Below are positions 50,835 through 60,357 of a stretch of 64,000 nt of DNA, piece after piece. Both the position numbers and the translations under genes were made by a program. The stretch spans positions 248,001 through 312,000 of the forward strand of contig DASSNU010000002.1 in NCBI GenBank assembly GCA_035701265.1, read 5' to 3'. This stretch comes from DASSNU01 sp035701265. GTDB taxonomy: Bacteria > Gemmatimonadota > Gemmatimonadetes > Gemmatimonadales > Gemmatimonadaceae. Numbering within the stretch: position 1 is the stretch's first letter; each line of letters begins with the position of its first letter. Under the pieces are notes generated by a model. The model did no database searches. It saw nothing but the letters and a program-made list of their open reading frames with translations, and was not told the DNA's origin.

Positions 50835-53225
50835 ATGCTCCCTCGCAGATCGCCCCTGGCGGGCTCGCTCGCGTTCATCGCTGCGCCCGTCCTCCTGCTC
50901 CAGCCGCTCGCGGCCCGTGCACAGGCCACCGCCACCGCACCTGCTCCTGCACACAACTCGTCCTTCCAGCTCACCGTGCCGAGCATCATGCGCGGGGAAG
51001 AGATCGTGGGGCGCGCACCGGAGCGCGTGCGATGGACCCCCGACGGCCGGTGGATCTACTTCTACTGGCTGGAGCCGGGAACGGACTGGAGAAAGGAGCT
51101 GGAGCCGTACCGCGTGCGCGCCGTGGCCGGCGCCACACCGGAGCACCTCACCGAAGCGCAGATGGACAGCGCCGGCCCGCTCATACAGCCGGGGGTCCGC
51201 TCGCGCGACGGGCGCCTTCGCGCGGTGGCGTACGAGGGCGACATCTATCTGGTGGATCTTCACGCGAACAGCGCGCGCCGCGTCACGCAGACCATCGCAC
51301 GCGAGGGGGAGCCCGCGTTCTCGGCGGATGGCCGCCAGATCTACTTCGTGCGCGACGACAACGTGTTCGCCATCGATCTGGCGAACGGCGCCGGACGACA
51401 GCTCACCGACATCCGCCGCGGCAAGGCGCCGAAGGACAGCGCCGCAGCCAAGGGGCAGCGCGGATTCCTCGAGCGGCAGCAGCGGGAGCTGTTCGAGGTC
51501 ATCCGCGATCGCGCAGCACGCGACAGTCTCGAGAAGGCGGAGCGCGCACGTCGCGATTCTCTCCACGCCGCCACGCTCTATCTCGGCGACGACGAGCGCA
51601 TCGCGCGCCTGGCGGTGTCGCCCACTGGGCGCGGACTGCTCCTCGTCACGCGCACCGACGCGCGCGGAGCGCGGCGCACCGAGATCCCGGAGTACGTGAC
51701 GGCCAGCGGATACACCGACGACATCGCCGGCCGCACCAAGGTGGGCGATGTCCAGTCGGAGGGGCGCGCGGCGTACATGTCGCTCCCCGACGGGAAGCTC
51801 CGGTGGCTGCACGTCATCCCGGACGACACCGCCAGCAACGCCGCCATGGTGGACGTGCTCGGCTGGAACGACGCGGGAACGTCCGCGCTGCTGTTCGCCG
51901 TCGCGCCCAACTACAAGACGCGCTACATCGAGCGCGTGGATGCCGACTCGGCCTCGCTGCACACGCTCGACATCCTGCGTGACAGCGCGTGGGTGGACGG
52001 GCCGTGCTTCGGCTGCGGCGGGTGGTACGACGGCGGGAAGCGGTTGTGGTTCGTGTCCGAGGCGGACGGGTGGGCACACCTGTACACGATGGCCGCGGAC
52101 GGGAGCGACCGCCGGCAGCTCACGAAGGGACGGTGGGAGGTAACCGACGTCGCAGTCTCGTACGACAAGCGGTCGTTCTACCTGCACACGAGCGAGGCGT
52201 CGCCGTTCGAGCAGCACTTCTACCGGATGAGCGTGGACGGCGGCGCACGCACGCGGATCACGACGCGCGTAGGCGGACACGATGCGACGCTCTCCCCGGA
52301 CGAGTCGATGCTGGCGGATGTCTTCTCGGAGGCCAACCGGCCGCCGGAGCTGTTCGTCATGCGCAACCGGCCAGGCGCGGAGATGGCGCAGCTCACCACA
52401 TCGCCCACGGCGGAGTGGCTGAGCTTCCCGTGGATCAAGCCGGAGATCGTCTGGGTGACCGCGTCCGATGGGGTGAAGGTTCCGGCACGCATCTACCGTC
52501 CATCGGATCTGGGCGCGAAGCCGAACGGGGCCGGGGTGATCTTCGTGCACGGCGCGGGCTATCTGCACAACGTCAAGAATTACTGGTCCGATTACTATCG
52601 CGAGTACATGTTCAATCACCTCCTCGCCTCCAAGGGATACGTGGTGCTGGACATGGACTATCGCGGCTCGGCGGGGTACGGGCGCGACTGGCGGACCGCC
52701 ATCTACCGTCACATGGGAGGGCGCGACCTGCAAGACGAGGTGGACGGCTCGCGCTACCTGGGATTGCAGTTCGGCATTCCACCCGAGCGCGTGGGGATCT
52801 ACGGCGGAAGCTACGGCGGCTTCATGACGCTCATGGCGTTGTTCACGGAGCCGCAGTGGTTCGGCGCGGGTGCGGCGCTGCGGTCGGTGACGGACTGGGC
52901 GCACTATAACCACCCCTACACGGCGCGCATCCTGAATCAGCCGCAGGACGACAGCGTGGCATACACGCAGTCGTCGCCCATTTACTTTGCCGACGGGCTG
53001 CAGGACCCGCTGCTCATGGCGCACGGTATGGTGGACACGAACGTCCATTTCGAGGACATCGTGCGTCTCACGCAGCGACTCATCGAGCTACACAAGACGG
53101 GGTGGGAGCTGGCGGTGTACCCGGTGGAGAACCACGGTTTCGTGCGCCCCTCTTCGTGGACGGACGAGTACACGCGCATCCTCGAGCTGTTCGACCGGAC
53201 GATCGGGAAAGCGCAGCAGAAGTAG
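50835..53225 (+). CDS. Exported S9-family prolyl oligopeptidase / dipeptidyl aminopeptidase-type peptidase
   Basis: 796 residues. Signal peptide LAGSLAFIAAPVLLLQPLAA ending ARA/QA. An N-terminal WD40-like propeller (GEPAFSADGRQIYFVRDDNV, DGSDRRQLTKGRWEVTDVAV) gates a C-terminal alpha/beta hydrolase with the catalytic triad Ser in YGGSYGGFMTL, Asp in GMVDTNVHFED and His in VENHGFVRP. It cleaves peptides outside the cytoplasm. ATG 50835 is preferred; a GTG two codons earlier is an alternative, and the open frame further upstream is antisense to the propeller gene. Confidence 0.92.
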   Translation: MLPRRSPLAGSLAFIAAPVLLLQPLAARAQATATAPAPAHNSSFQLTVPSIMRGEEIVGRAPERVRWTPDGRWIYFYWLEPGTDWRKELEPYRVRAVAGATPEHLTEAQMDSAGPLIQPGVRSRDGRLRAVAYEGDIYLVDLHANSARRVTQTIAREGEPAFSADGRQIYFVRDDNVFAIDLANGAGRQLTDIRRGKAPKDSAAAKGQRGFLERQQRELFEVIRDRAARDSLEKAERARRDSLHAATLYLGDDERIARLAVSPTGRGLLLVTRTDARGARRTEIPEYVTASGYTDDIAGRTKVGDVQSEGRAAYMSLPDGKLRWLHVIPDDTASNAAMVDVLGWNDAGTSALLFAVAPNYKTRYIERVDADSASLHTLDILRDSAWVDGPCFGCGGWYDGGKRLWFVSEADGWAHLYTMAADGSDRRQLTKGRWEVTDVAVSYDKRSFYLHTSEASPFEQHFYRMSVDGGARTRITTRVGGHDATLSPDESMLADVFSEANRPPELFVMRNRPGAEMAQLTTSPTAEWLSFPWIKPEIVWVTASDGVKVPARIYRPSDLGAKPNGAGVIFVHGAGYLHNVKNYWSDYYREYMFNHLLASKGYVVLDMDYRGSAGYGRDWRTAIYRHMGGRDLQDEVDGSRYLGLQFGIPPERVGIYGGSYGGFMTLMALFTEPQWFGAGAALRSVTDWAHYNHPYTARILNQPQDDSVAYTQSSPIYFADGLQDPLLMAHGMVDTNVHFEDIVRLTQRLIELHKTGWELAVYPVENHGFVRPSSWTDEYTRILELFDRTIGKAQQK

Positions 53226-53261
53226 GGACGGACGCGTGATGCCTTCGCTCCGGCGGAGGCG

Positions 53262-54578
53262 TCACGCACGCACGCGACGTCGCGCGCTCCCCATGAGCGT
53301 GACTCCCACCGCCGCCACTCCCGACAGCGCGGCGCCGAGCGTGAACGCCGCCGCGGGGCTGGCGCGCTCCCACACTTCGCCGAAGAGGATCGACGCCGGG
53401 AGCGCGCCCACGCCGATGGCGAGATTGTACCATCCGAAGGCGAGCCCGCGGCGCGCGGCTGGGACCAGGTCGGCGATCATCGCCTTCTCCACTCCCTCCG
53501 TGAGCCCGAAGTACACACCGTACGCGGCGAAGAGCGCCCACGCCTGCCACTCCACGCCGGCGCGCGCGAAGGCGAGATACACCAGCCCATACAGCAGCCA
53601 GCCGGCCACGATGAGCGGGCGGCGGCCGATCCGGTCGGAGATGCTCCCCGCCGGTGTGCTCGTAGCGGACTTCACCACATGCAGCATGGCCCACAGGATG
53701 GGAATGAGCGCCTCCGCCACGCCGAGCTGCCGCGCGCGCAGCAGGAGAAACGCCTCGCTCGAGTTGCCGAGCGTGAAGACGAAGAGCAGCCCGAGGAAGA
53801 ACCAGAAGCGGCCGCCCATCGCACCGCGCGACGGTGCGTGCGCACTGGCGACTGCACCGCTCGCGTGCGCGGCGCGGCTCTCGTGCCGGTCATCGCGCCC
53901 CTTGTCCCTCCGGCGTCCGCGCTCGTCGCTCTGCGCGCTTCCGCGCTCCGCACCGCGCGCGCTTCCGCTCCCGTCGCCACGCGGCTCGCGCACCGCGAGC
54001 ACGAGCACGGCCACCGACATCGCTCCCGGGATGGCGGCCAGCCAGAAGAGCGTGCGGAGCGACACGCCCGCCCAGTGCAGGAGCGCGAATGCGATGAGTG
54101 GGCCGAGCACCGCGCCGGCGTGGTCGGACGCACGGTGGAAGCCGAAGGCGCGCCCGCGCGCGTCGGGGGCGACGGAGTCCGCGATGAGCGCATCGCGCGG
54201 CGAGGTGCGGACTCCCTTCCCAAGCCGGTCGCCGACGCGCACGAGCAGCACGTGCGTGGCCGACTGCGCGAGCGCCACGAGCGGCCGCGCGACGCTCGAC
54301 ACGGTGTATCCGGCCACGACCAGCGGCTTGCGGCGGCGGACGCGGTCCGACCACCACCCGCTCGCCAGCTTGAGGAGCGCGGCCGTCGACTCCGCCGTCC
54401 CCTCCACCGCACCCACCGCCACCGCGCTCGCGCCGAGCACGCTGGTGAGAAAGAGCGGCAATAGCGGGTAGATCATCTCGCTCGACGTGTCGGTGAGGAG
54501 ACTCACCGCACCGAGCGCAACGACGTTGCGCGGGATGCGCGGCATACGGGTCGTCGCCGGCACGCCGTCGGCGCTCAC
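53262..54578 (-). CDS. Major facilitator superfamily (MFS) transporter
   Basis: 438 residues, about 12 hydrophobic segments. LGAVSLLTDTSSEMIYPLLP opens TM1; the loop 2-3 motif appears as LASGWWSDRVRRRKPLVVAG and its second-half repeat as GSISDRIGRRPLIVAGWLLY. A long charged central loop (RGSAQSDERGRRRDKGRDDR) separates the halves. Substrate unknown. The GTG at 54578 overlaps the stop of the DUF885 gene (GTGA) and is preferred to the ATG at 54596, indicating a coupled operon. Confidence 0.85.
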   Translation of the reverse strand: MSADGVPATTRMPRIPRNVVALGAVSLLTDTSSEMIYPLLPLFLTSVLGASAVAVGAVEGTAESTAALLKLASGWWSDRVRRRKPLVVAGYTVSSVARPLVALAQSATHVLLVRVGDRLGKGVRTSPRDALIADSVAPDARGRAFGFHRASDHAGAVLGPLIAFALLHWAGVSLRTLFWLAAIPGAMSVAVLVLAVREPRGDGSGSARGAERGSAQSDERGRRRDKGRDDRHESRAAHASGAVASAHAPSRGAMGGRFWFFLGLLFVFTLGNSSEAFLLLRARQLGVAEALIPILWAMLHVVKSATSTPAGSISDRIGRRPLIVAGWLLYGLVYLAFARAGVEWQAWALFAAYGVYFGLTEGVEKAMIADLVPAARRGLAFGWYNLAIGVGALPASILFGEVWERASPAAAFTLGAALSGVAAVGVTLMGSARRRVRA

Positions 54579-56254
54579 GCCAGTCCCATTCCCCATCGCG
54601 CGAGCGGCGTCGGAAGCGCGCCGTAGGCGAGCAGCGCATCGTGAAAGTCGCGCAGCACGAACCCATCGCCCTGCGCACGCCGCGCATCGTCGCGGAGCTG
54701 CAGGATGTCGCGCCGTCCCACCGCGTAGCACAGTTGATACGTGGGATGCGCGGCGTAGCGCAGCGCTTCCGCGTGCGCGGTCCGTTCGTCCAATCCCAGC
54801 GCATCGCGCAACGTGCGCTCCGCTTCGGCGACCGGCATGGCGCGCGCGTGCAGCCCGACATCGAGCAGCACGCGCACCGCGCGCCAGAGGAGAAAGTACG
54901 CCTGGAAGAACCGCTGCGCCGGCGTCTCCAGAAACCCCGTCTCCATCATGAGCTCCTCGCAGTAGAGCGCCCACCCCTCCGCCGCGATCGGCGAGATGAG
55001 CATGCGCCGCGCGGGGCGCGCGAGCGCCGCCGTGCGCGAGAGATGCAGATGATGCCCTGGGCTTCCCTCGTGCAGCGCGACGAGCGGGAGCTCGGCGTGG
55101 CAGAGCGCACCGGACGCGTCCGGCGGCGGTGGAGTGACGTACATCGCTCCAGCGAAGCTCTCCGGCGCGAGAACGGCCGGCATCTCGTACGCTGCGATCG
55201 GGATGAGCGGGCGAAGGAACGACGGCGTGGCCTCCACCGTGGCATCCGCGGGCGGCGCCGACACGAGCGCGTGGTCGCGCACGAAGGCGCTCGCGCGCTG
55301 CGCGGCGCCCGAGAACGCCGCCAGCGCGTCCTGGCCGCGAGGCGCGTCGGCGCGCAACGTGTCGAGCACATCGCGCCAGTGCGCCCCCGGAGTCACCTCG
55401 GCCGCGCATCGCGTGAGGCGCGCCTCCGCGTCCGCGCGCAGCCGCTCGCCGTAGCGCGCCAGCTCGTCCGCGTTCTCGCGAATGAGGTGCGCCGTGTGCA
55501 GCTTGCGGTCGAACAACTCCCGCCCGATCCCGTCTCCCGCGCCGGATGCCGCGCGATCGCGGCTGCCGCGGCGCCCCGCGCGCGACGGCGCATCACGCGC
55601 CGGCGAGGGCGCTGTCCCGTCCGGCGGCGTCGCTTCCGCACGCTCCAGGAGAAAGGCGTCGAACGCATCGAGCGCCGCGAGCGCCCCATCGCGTGCCTCG
55701 CGCAGCTCCGCCGCGTCGAGCGTGTGCAGATCGAGACCGGGGTCATCCGGCGCATCGCGCACGAGCGCACGCGCCGCCGGGAGCTGCGCGCGCGCCAGCT
55801 CCACACACGGCCGCCGCGGAGCGCGGATCACCTCGGCCGCAGTCTTCAGGAAACCGGGAAGCTCGCGAAGGCGCGAGAGCAGCGCTTCCGCTTGACGCGC
55901 GGGGGCGTGCGACGGACGCGCCAGGAGGAGGTAGACGCCGTTCAGGAGATGCGAGAGATGAAAGGACGGATCGTGCTCGTGCGGGCGCTCGCGCTCGAGC
56001 ACCAGCACGTCGTGCCGCGCGGCGTGGAGCGCCGCGGTGCGGTCGATCTCGTCATCGAGTGTGTCGGCCTCCGCCTCTTCCAGGCTGCCGGTGTAGCTGC
56101 GCAGCGCGGCGAGCGCTTCCCGCACGGACTCCGCGTCGTAGCGTGCGTAGCGCCCATCGTCCGTGTGACGACCCAGCGCCGTTCCCCGCACGGGGTCCAG
56201 CAGCAGACGTAGCTCGAGATAGCCGTCGATGATCGCGCCGAGCGATGCGCTCAC
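54575..56254 (-). CDS. DUF885 family protein (putative zinc metallopeptidase)
   Basis: 559 residues. The DUF885 hallmark LVALHEGSPGHHLHLSRT supplies an HExxxHxxH-type metal site, and EGWALYCEELMMETG is the second conserved block; the C-terminus YQLCYAVGRRDILQLRDDAR is also typical. A low-complexity Arg/Asp/Ala insert (DAPSRAGRRGSRDRAASGAG) is unusual. No signal peptide, so cytoplasmic. Overlaps both neighbours by four bases (ATGA upstream, GTGA downstream), giving a three-gene coupled operon. Peptidase activity is inferred from the metal motif. Confidence 0.85.
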   Translation of the reverse strand: MSASLGAIIDGYLELRLLLDPVRGTALGRHTDDGRYARYDAESVREALAALRSYTGSLEEAEADTLDDEIDRTAALHAARHDVLVLERERPHEHDPSFHLSHLLNGVYLLLARPSHAPARQAEALLSRLRELPGFLKTAAEVIRAPRRPCVELARAQLPAARALVRDAPDDPGLDLHTLDAAELREARDGALAALDAFDAFLLERAEATPPDGTAPSPARDAPSRAGRRGSRDRAASGAGDGIGRELFDRKLHTAHLIRENADELARYGERLRADAEARLTRCAAEVTPGAHWRDVLDTLRADAPRGQDALAAFSGAAQRASAFVRDHALVSAPPADATVEATPSFLRPLIPIAAYEMPAVLAPESFAGAMYVTPPPPDASGALCHAELPLVALHEGSPGHHLHLSRTAALARPARRMLISPIAAEGWALYCEELMMETGFLETPAQRFFQAYFLLWRAVRVLLDVGLHARAMPVAEAERTLRDALGLDERTAHAEALRYAAHPTYQLCYAVGRRDILQLRDDARRAQGDGFVLRDFHDALLAYGALPTPLARWGMGLA

Positions 56255-57501
56255 GCGCCGGCCGGCTGGCGTCTGTGCTCGGCAATCATCCCGTGCAGCT
56301 CGTCGTCGCGCAGCACGCGATTCACGTGCTTGGCGGCATCGAAGAGGAGTTGGCAGAGCGAATCATCACCGGCGTCGTAGCCATGCTCCTCCAGCCAGTA
56401 GCGCACGTTCGAGAGGCCGGACACGGGCGAAATGTCGATGCGCTGGCGCAGCCCGAAATCCCCCGCCGGCACGCCCGAGTAGATGCGATCGGCCAGCCAC
56501 GCGTCGCCCTTGTGCCGCGCCTTGATGATGGCCGCGGCGTGCACGCCGGTGCCGGTGCGGAACGCGTCGTCGCCGAGCACCGGATAGCTGGGCGGGATGG
56601 GCACGCCGCACGCACGCGCGACGAGACGCGAGTACTCCGGCAGCTTGCTCAGGTCGTGACAGTGCGCGCCGAGCAGACGCAGGTTGATGAGTAGAAGGTC
56701 CATCTCCGTGTTGCCCACGCGCTCCCCGATACCAAGCGCGGTGGCGTGCACGCGGTCCGCTCCGGCCTCGATGGCCGCCAGGCAGTTCGCCAGGCCGAAG
56801 CCACGGTCGCGGTGACCGTGCCAGTCGAGCTTCACGTCCTCGCCGCTCGGCGCGATGATGCGCTCGCGGACGAAGCGCACCAGCCGGCGCACGCCGTCGG
56901 GCGTCGCATGCCCCACGGTGTCAGCCAGACAGATACGGCGCGCGCCCCACCCGATGGCGTGGCCGTACAGCGCGATGAGCGTATCCGGCGCCGCGCGCGT
57001 GGTGTCTTCCGTGACGAACATGACCGGCAACCCCTCGCGCACGGCGAACGTCACGGCCTCCTCGCTCACGCGCAGCATCCGGTCGAGCGTCCAGTCCTCC
57101 GCGTACTGCCGGATGGGGGACGATCCGATGAACGTCGCCGCCTCGATCGGGATCCCGACCGCCTGCGCGATTCGCACGACCGGCTCCACGTCGGTGACCA
57201 CGGTGCGCGCCGCGCAGTTGATGTCGAGCGGGAGCCGCGCGGCCGCCACCTCGCGAGCGAGCGCGAGCGTGTCCTCGCGCGCGCGGGGGCCGGCGCCGGG
57301 AAGTCCGATGTCCGCCGAGGCGATCCCCAGGTCGACCATCAGATGGAGGAGCCGGCGCTTGTCGTCGATGTCGGGATCCACCACGGAGGGGCACTGGAGG
57401 CCGTCGCGGAGCGTCTCGTCGTTCAACTGCACGCGGCACGCGCTCCAGTCGAAGCCGCCGCCCCCGGCGTTCCAGTCGTGGATGAGCTCGCTTTCCTGCA
57501 T
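56251..57501 (-). CDS. DRE-TIM metallolyase: 2-isopropylmalate/homocitrate synthase-like
   Basis: 416 residues, TIM-barrel aldol-type condensing enzyme. The entry motif is LNDETLRDGLQCPS (RDGLQ instead of RDGEQ of LeuA), metal ligands are in DWHGHRDRGFGLANCLAAIE, and HATALGIGERVGNTEMDLLL is the conserved Gly-Glu-x-x-Gly-Asn block. There is a lyase-associated C-terminal helix region but no LeuA allosteric domain, so feedback control by leucine is unlikely. It could make homocitrate, isopropylmalate or citramalate; the product is undetermined. The stop overlaps the DUF885 start (ATGA). The ATG at 57501 is the first before the homologous sequence. Confidence 0.8.
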   Translation of the reverse strand: MQESELIHDWNAGGGGFDWSACRVQLNDETLRDGLQCPSVVDPDIDDKRRLLHLMVDLGIASADIGLPGAGPRAREDTLALAREVAAARLPLDINCAARTVVTDVEPVVRIAQAVGIPIEAATFIGSSPIRQYAEDWTLDRMLRVSEEAVTFAVREGLPVMFVTEDTTRAAPDTLIALYGHAIGWGARRICLADTVGHATPDGVRRLVRFVRERIIAPSGEDVKLDWHGHRDRGFGLANCLAAIEAGADRVHATALGIGERVGNTEMDLLLINLRLLGAHCHDLSKLPEYSRLVARACGVPIPPSYPVLGDDAFRTGTGVHAAAIIKARHKGDAWLADRIYSGVPAGDFGLRQRIDISPVSGLSNVRYWLEEHGYDAGDDSLCQLLFDAAKHVNRVLRDDELHGMIAEHRRQPAGA

Positions 57502-57635
57502 GCGACACCCGGAGTACACGGTGAATGCGGGGCGCCGCGCGCGCCGGCACCCGCCTGCTGCAAGATGCACGGGCGCATGGGGCGGGGACAATAGCGCTAC
57601 TTGCGCCCCGCGCTGCACACGGTCAATTGGGGCGC

Positions 57636-58847
57636 ATGTCCGCCCTTCCTTCGCTCCGCGCACTGTGGACGCACCCTGCGATCGTCGAGGCGCGGCACGC
57701 GCTCGCCGCGCGCGACGACGCGATTCTCGAGATGCAGCGCGCGATCGCCGAGATCCCTGCGCCCACCGGCGAGGAAGCACGGCGCGCCGCGTGGATCGCC
57801 GAGCGATTCTGCGCGCTGGGCTTGCGGGACGTGCGCACGGACGAGGTCGGGAACGTGATCGCGCGCCGTGCGGGCGTGGGGGATGCGGGCGGGGCCGCGG
57901 TGGCCGTGTGCGCGCACCTGGACACCGTCTTCCCTGCCACCGACGCGATCGTCGTGAAGCGCGATGGCGACCGGCTCACCGGCCCAGGTGTGGGAGACAA
58001 CGCGCGCGGGCTCGCGGCCATGCTCGCGCTCGCGGAAGTACTGGACGACAGCCAGCTCACCACGCGCTTTCCGGTGGAGTTCGTGGCGACCGTCGGCGAG
58101 GAGGGAGCGGGCGACCTGCGCGGCGCCAAGCACTACGTGGCCACGCATTGCGCGTCCACGCGCGCGCTCATCGCCCTCGACGGGGCGGGAGATGACCGCG
58201 TGGTGCATCGCGCGCTCGGCTCGCGCCGCTTTCACATCGCGCTCACCGGGCCGGGCGGGCACAGTTGGAATGCGTACGGCGTGGCCAACCCGGTGCACGC
58301 GCTCGCGCTCGCAGCGGCGCAGCTCGCGCGGCTCGTCGTACCGTCGGACGCACGCACGACGGTGTCGGTGGGGCGGATCGGCGGGGGGATCTCGGTGAAC
58401 GCGATCCCGAAAGACGGGTGGCTCGAGCTCGATGCGCGCTCGCTCGCGCCTGGTGCGCTGGACACGATCCACGCGCGCGTGCTCGAGATCGTGCGCGCCG
58501 CGGCCGAGGATGAGAACCGGCGCCGCACGCCGGGCACCGCGCCGTTGACCGAAGACGTGCGAATCATCGGCGATCGCCCCGGCGGCGAGACGCCCGTGGA
58601 TCATCCGCTCGTGCAACTGGCGGTGGACGCCACGCGCGCCATCGGAGGAGAGCCAGAGCTGGCCGCGGCCTCCACCGACGCGAACGTCGCGATCGCGCTG
58701 GGCATTCCGGCGATTGCGATCGGTGCGGGCGGGGTGGGAGGAGGCGCGCACACGCCGGAGGAGTGGTACGACAACCGTGACGGCGCCGCTGGACTGGCGC
58801 GCGCGCTGGCGATCGTTGTCGGCGCGGCGGGAGGAGTGGCCGGATAG
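57636..58847 (+). CDS. M20-family metallopeptidase
   Basis: 403 residues. Di-zinc site: VCAHLDTVFP (His-x-Asp), GVGDNARGLAAML (bridging Asp), TVGEEGAGDL (catalytic and ligand Glu), and a late His in GGAHTPEEWYD. The dimerisation domain lies between with TGPGGHSWNAYG. It resembles tripeptidase/ArgE-like M20 enzymes and would hydrolyse peptides or acyl-amino acids in the cytoplasm. ATG 57636 starts just before the homologous sequence; the open frame upstream is not conserved. Divergent from the synthase operon. Confidence 0.88.
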   Translation: MSALPSLRALWTHPAIVEARHALAARDDAILEMQRAIAEIPAPTGEEARRAAWIAERFCALGLRDVRTDEVGNVIARRAGVGDAGGAAVAVCAHLDTVFPATDAIVVKRDGDRLTGPGVGDNARGLAAMLALAEVLDDSQLTTRFPVEFVATVGEEGAGDLRGAKHYVATHCASTRALIALDGAGDDRVVHRALGSRRFHIALTGPGGHSWNAYGVANPVHALALAAAQLARLVVPSDARTTVSVGRIGGGISVNAIPKDGWLELDARSLAPGALDTIHARVLEIVRAAAEDENRRRTPGTAPLTEDVRIIGDRPGGETPVDHPLVQLAVDATRAIGGEPELAAASTDANVAIALGIPAIAIGAGGVGGGAHTPEEWYDNRDGAAGLARALAIVVGAAGGVAG

Positions 58848-58888
58848 GCGCCGCGATGTCGCGCGCGCCCGATCGCGTGCGCGCGCGG

Positions 58889-59887
58889 TCAGCGCTTCGG
58901 TGGCACCTTCCCGTGCACTTCGCTGTGGTCACCCACCGTGAGCGTCCCTTCCATGCCGCGCACCACGACATCGTCGCCGATGAGCGAATCGGTGAGCACC
59001 GACTGCTCGATGCGCGCGTTCTCCCCCACGATCGCGTCGCGCAGCGTGGAGTGCCGCACCACCGAGCCGCGGCTGATCGAGACGTTGGGGCCAATGGTGC
59101 TCGCCTCGAGCGTCACGCCGTCTTCCACGTAGACAGGATCGATGATCCGCGAGCCATCGGTGTTCGCCGGGTGGCGCGCGCGGCCACGCTGCAGCATCAC
59201 CCGGTTCGTGTCGAGCAGCGTTTCCAATTTGCCCGCATCGAACCACCCTTCCACGTCCACCACCTTCAACCGCGCGCCGTGGTCGATCATGTACTGGAAA
59301 GCATCCGTGAGGTAATACTCTCCCTGGTTGAGCGGCTGGCGCATGACGTGGTCGATCCCCTCGAACATGAGCTGCCAGTTGCGGATGTAGTAGAGCCCGA
59401 TGTTCGCGCGCTTGGAGATCGGCTCGCGCGGCTTCTCCACGATGCGCGTCATGTACCCCGCCGCGTCGGTGACCACCACGCCGAAGCGCTGGTAGTCCTC
59501 CACCTCCTTCACCCAGATGATCCCGTCGGCATCGGTGGTGTTCACGAGGCTCAAGTCGGCATCGAAGATGGTATCGACGAAAATGATGAGGACGGGCTGG
59601 TCGACGTACGGCCGGGCGAGTCCCACCGCGCCGGCGGTGCCGTTCTGCACCGCCTGCTCCACGAACACTGATGGGAAGTCGTACTCGCTCCGCGCGTACT
59701 CCTCGATCTTCTCCTTCAGGTGGCCGGTGATGTAGACGATCTCCTCCACCGTCCCCAGTTTCGCGAGATCGTCCAGGATGTACGACATGACGGGCTTCCC
59801 CGCCACGCGGAGCATCGGCTTGGGCGTGCGGTGCGTGTGCGGGCGCAACCGGGTGCCCTTGCCGGCCAGCGGAATGATCACCTTCAT
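58889..59887 (-). CDS. Sugar-1-phosphate nucleotidyltransferase
   Basis: 332 residues. Nucleotide motif PLAGKGTRLRPHTHRTPKPM, then IIFVDTIFDADL, FGVVVTDAAGYMTRIVEKP and GLYYIRNWQL: the layout of RmlA/GlmU-type NTP transferases. The C-terminal 80 residues (DPVYVEDGVTLEASTIGPNV, VGENARIEQSVLTDSLIGDD) form a left-handed beta-helix as in glucose-1-phosphate thymidylyl- or uridylyltransferase-like proteins. It makes an activated sugar for glycan synthesis; the nucleotide is not determined. Starts 6 nt after the cupin gene ends, in a row with a glycosyltransferase. Confidence 0.87.
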   Translation of the reverse strand: MKVIIPLAGKGTRLRPHTHRTPKPMLRVAGKPVMSYILDDLAKLGTVEEIVYITGHLKEKIEEYARSEYDFPSVFVEQAVQNGTAGAVGLARPYVDQPVLIIFVDTIFDADLSLVNTTDADGIIWVKEVEDYQRFGVVVTDAAGYMTRIVEKPREPISKRANIGLYYIRNWQLMFEGIDHVMRQPLNQGEYYLTDAFQYMIDHGARLKVVDVEGWFDAGKLETLLDTNRVMLQRGRARHPANTDGSRIIDPVYVEDGVTLEASTIGPNVSISRGSVVRHSTLRDAIVGENARIEQSVLTDSLIGDDVVVRGMEGTLTVGDHSEVHGKVPPKR

Positions 59888-59893
59888 GGGTCG

Positions 59894-60280
59894 TTAGACT
59901 CGGCCGTAACGGTCGGTGAGGCGCACCACATCGTCCAGCTCGGGCGTCGACGCCTCGAGTACCTGACAATCGGTGACGGCCTCCATCTGATGAACGGTGC
60001 CGGGGGTGATGCGGTACGAGTCGCCGGCACGGAGCGGCACCTGCGTCATCTCGCCGTGTTTTCCGTCTCCCGCGCGTGCATCGCGCCCCTCGCACACGCG
60101 AAAGATCATCTCGCCCGAGAGCAAGCTGATCGTCTCGTCCTTGCGATCGTGATACTGCACGGAGAGGGCGTGTCCCGCGCGGATGTGCAGGACCTTTCCC
60201 ACGTAGCGATCGGTGTGTGCCCAGATCACTTCGTGTCCCCACGGCTTGTGGACAATGGTCACGTCGGCGCGTCCGCTCAT
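59894..60280 (-). CDS. Cupin-domain protein (mannose-6-phosphate isomerase type II-like)
   Basis: 128 residues, a single cupin barrel. VHKPWGHEVIWAHTDRYVGK is the characteristic opening of the C-terminal isomerase domain of bifunctional mannose-1-phosphate guanylyltransferases; metal ligands appear in GHALSVQYHDRKDE and the closing PGTVHQMEAVTD. With the adjacent nucleotidyltransferase it may reproduce the two halves of such an enzyme as separate proteins. The ATG at 60280 is preferred to the longer frame (60316) because homology begins right after it. Confidence 0.83.
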   Translation of the reverse strand: MSGRADVTIVHKPWGHEVIWAHTDRYVGKVLHIRAGHALSVQYHDRKDETISLLSGEMIFRVCEGRDARAGDGKHGEMTQVPLRAGDSYRITPGTVHQMEAVTDCQVLEASTPELDDVVRLTDRYGRV

Positions 60281-60357
60281 GCGGATAATATCGCGCGTCC
60301 CGCCGCACCCCGACACCCCCGCGCGGGGCAGTGGGGGCGAGGAGGAGGGAGACGCAC

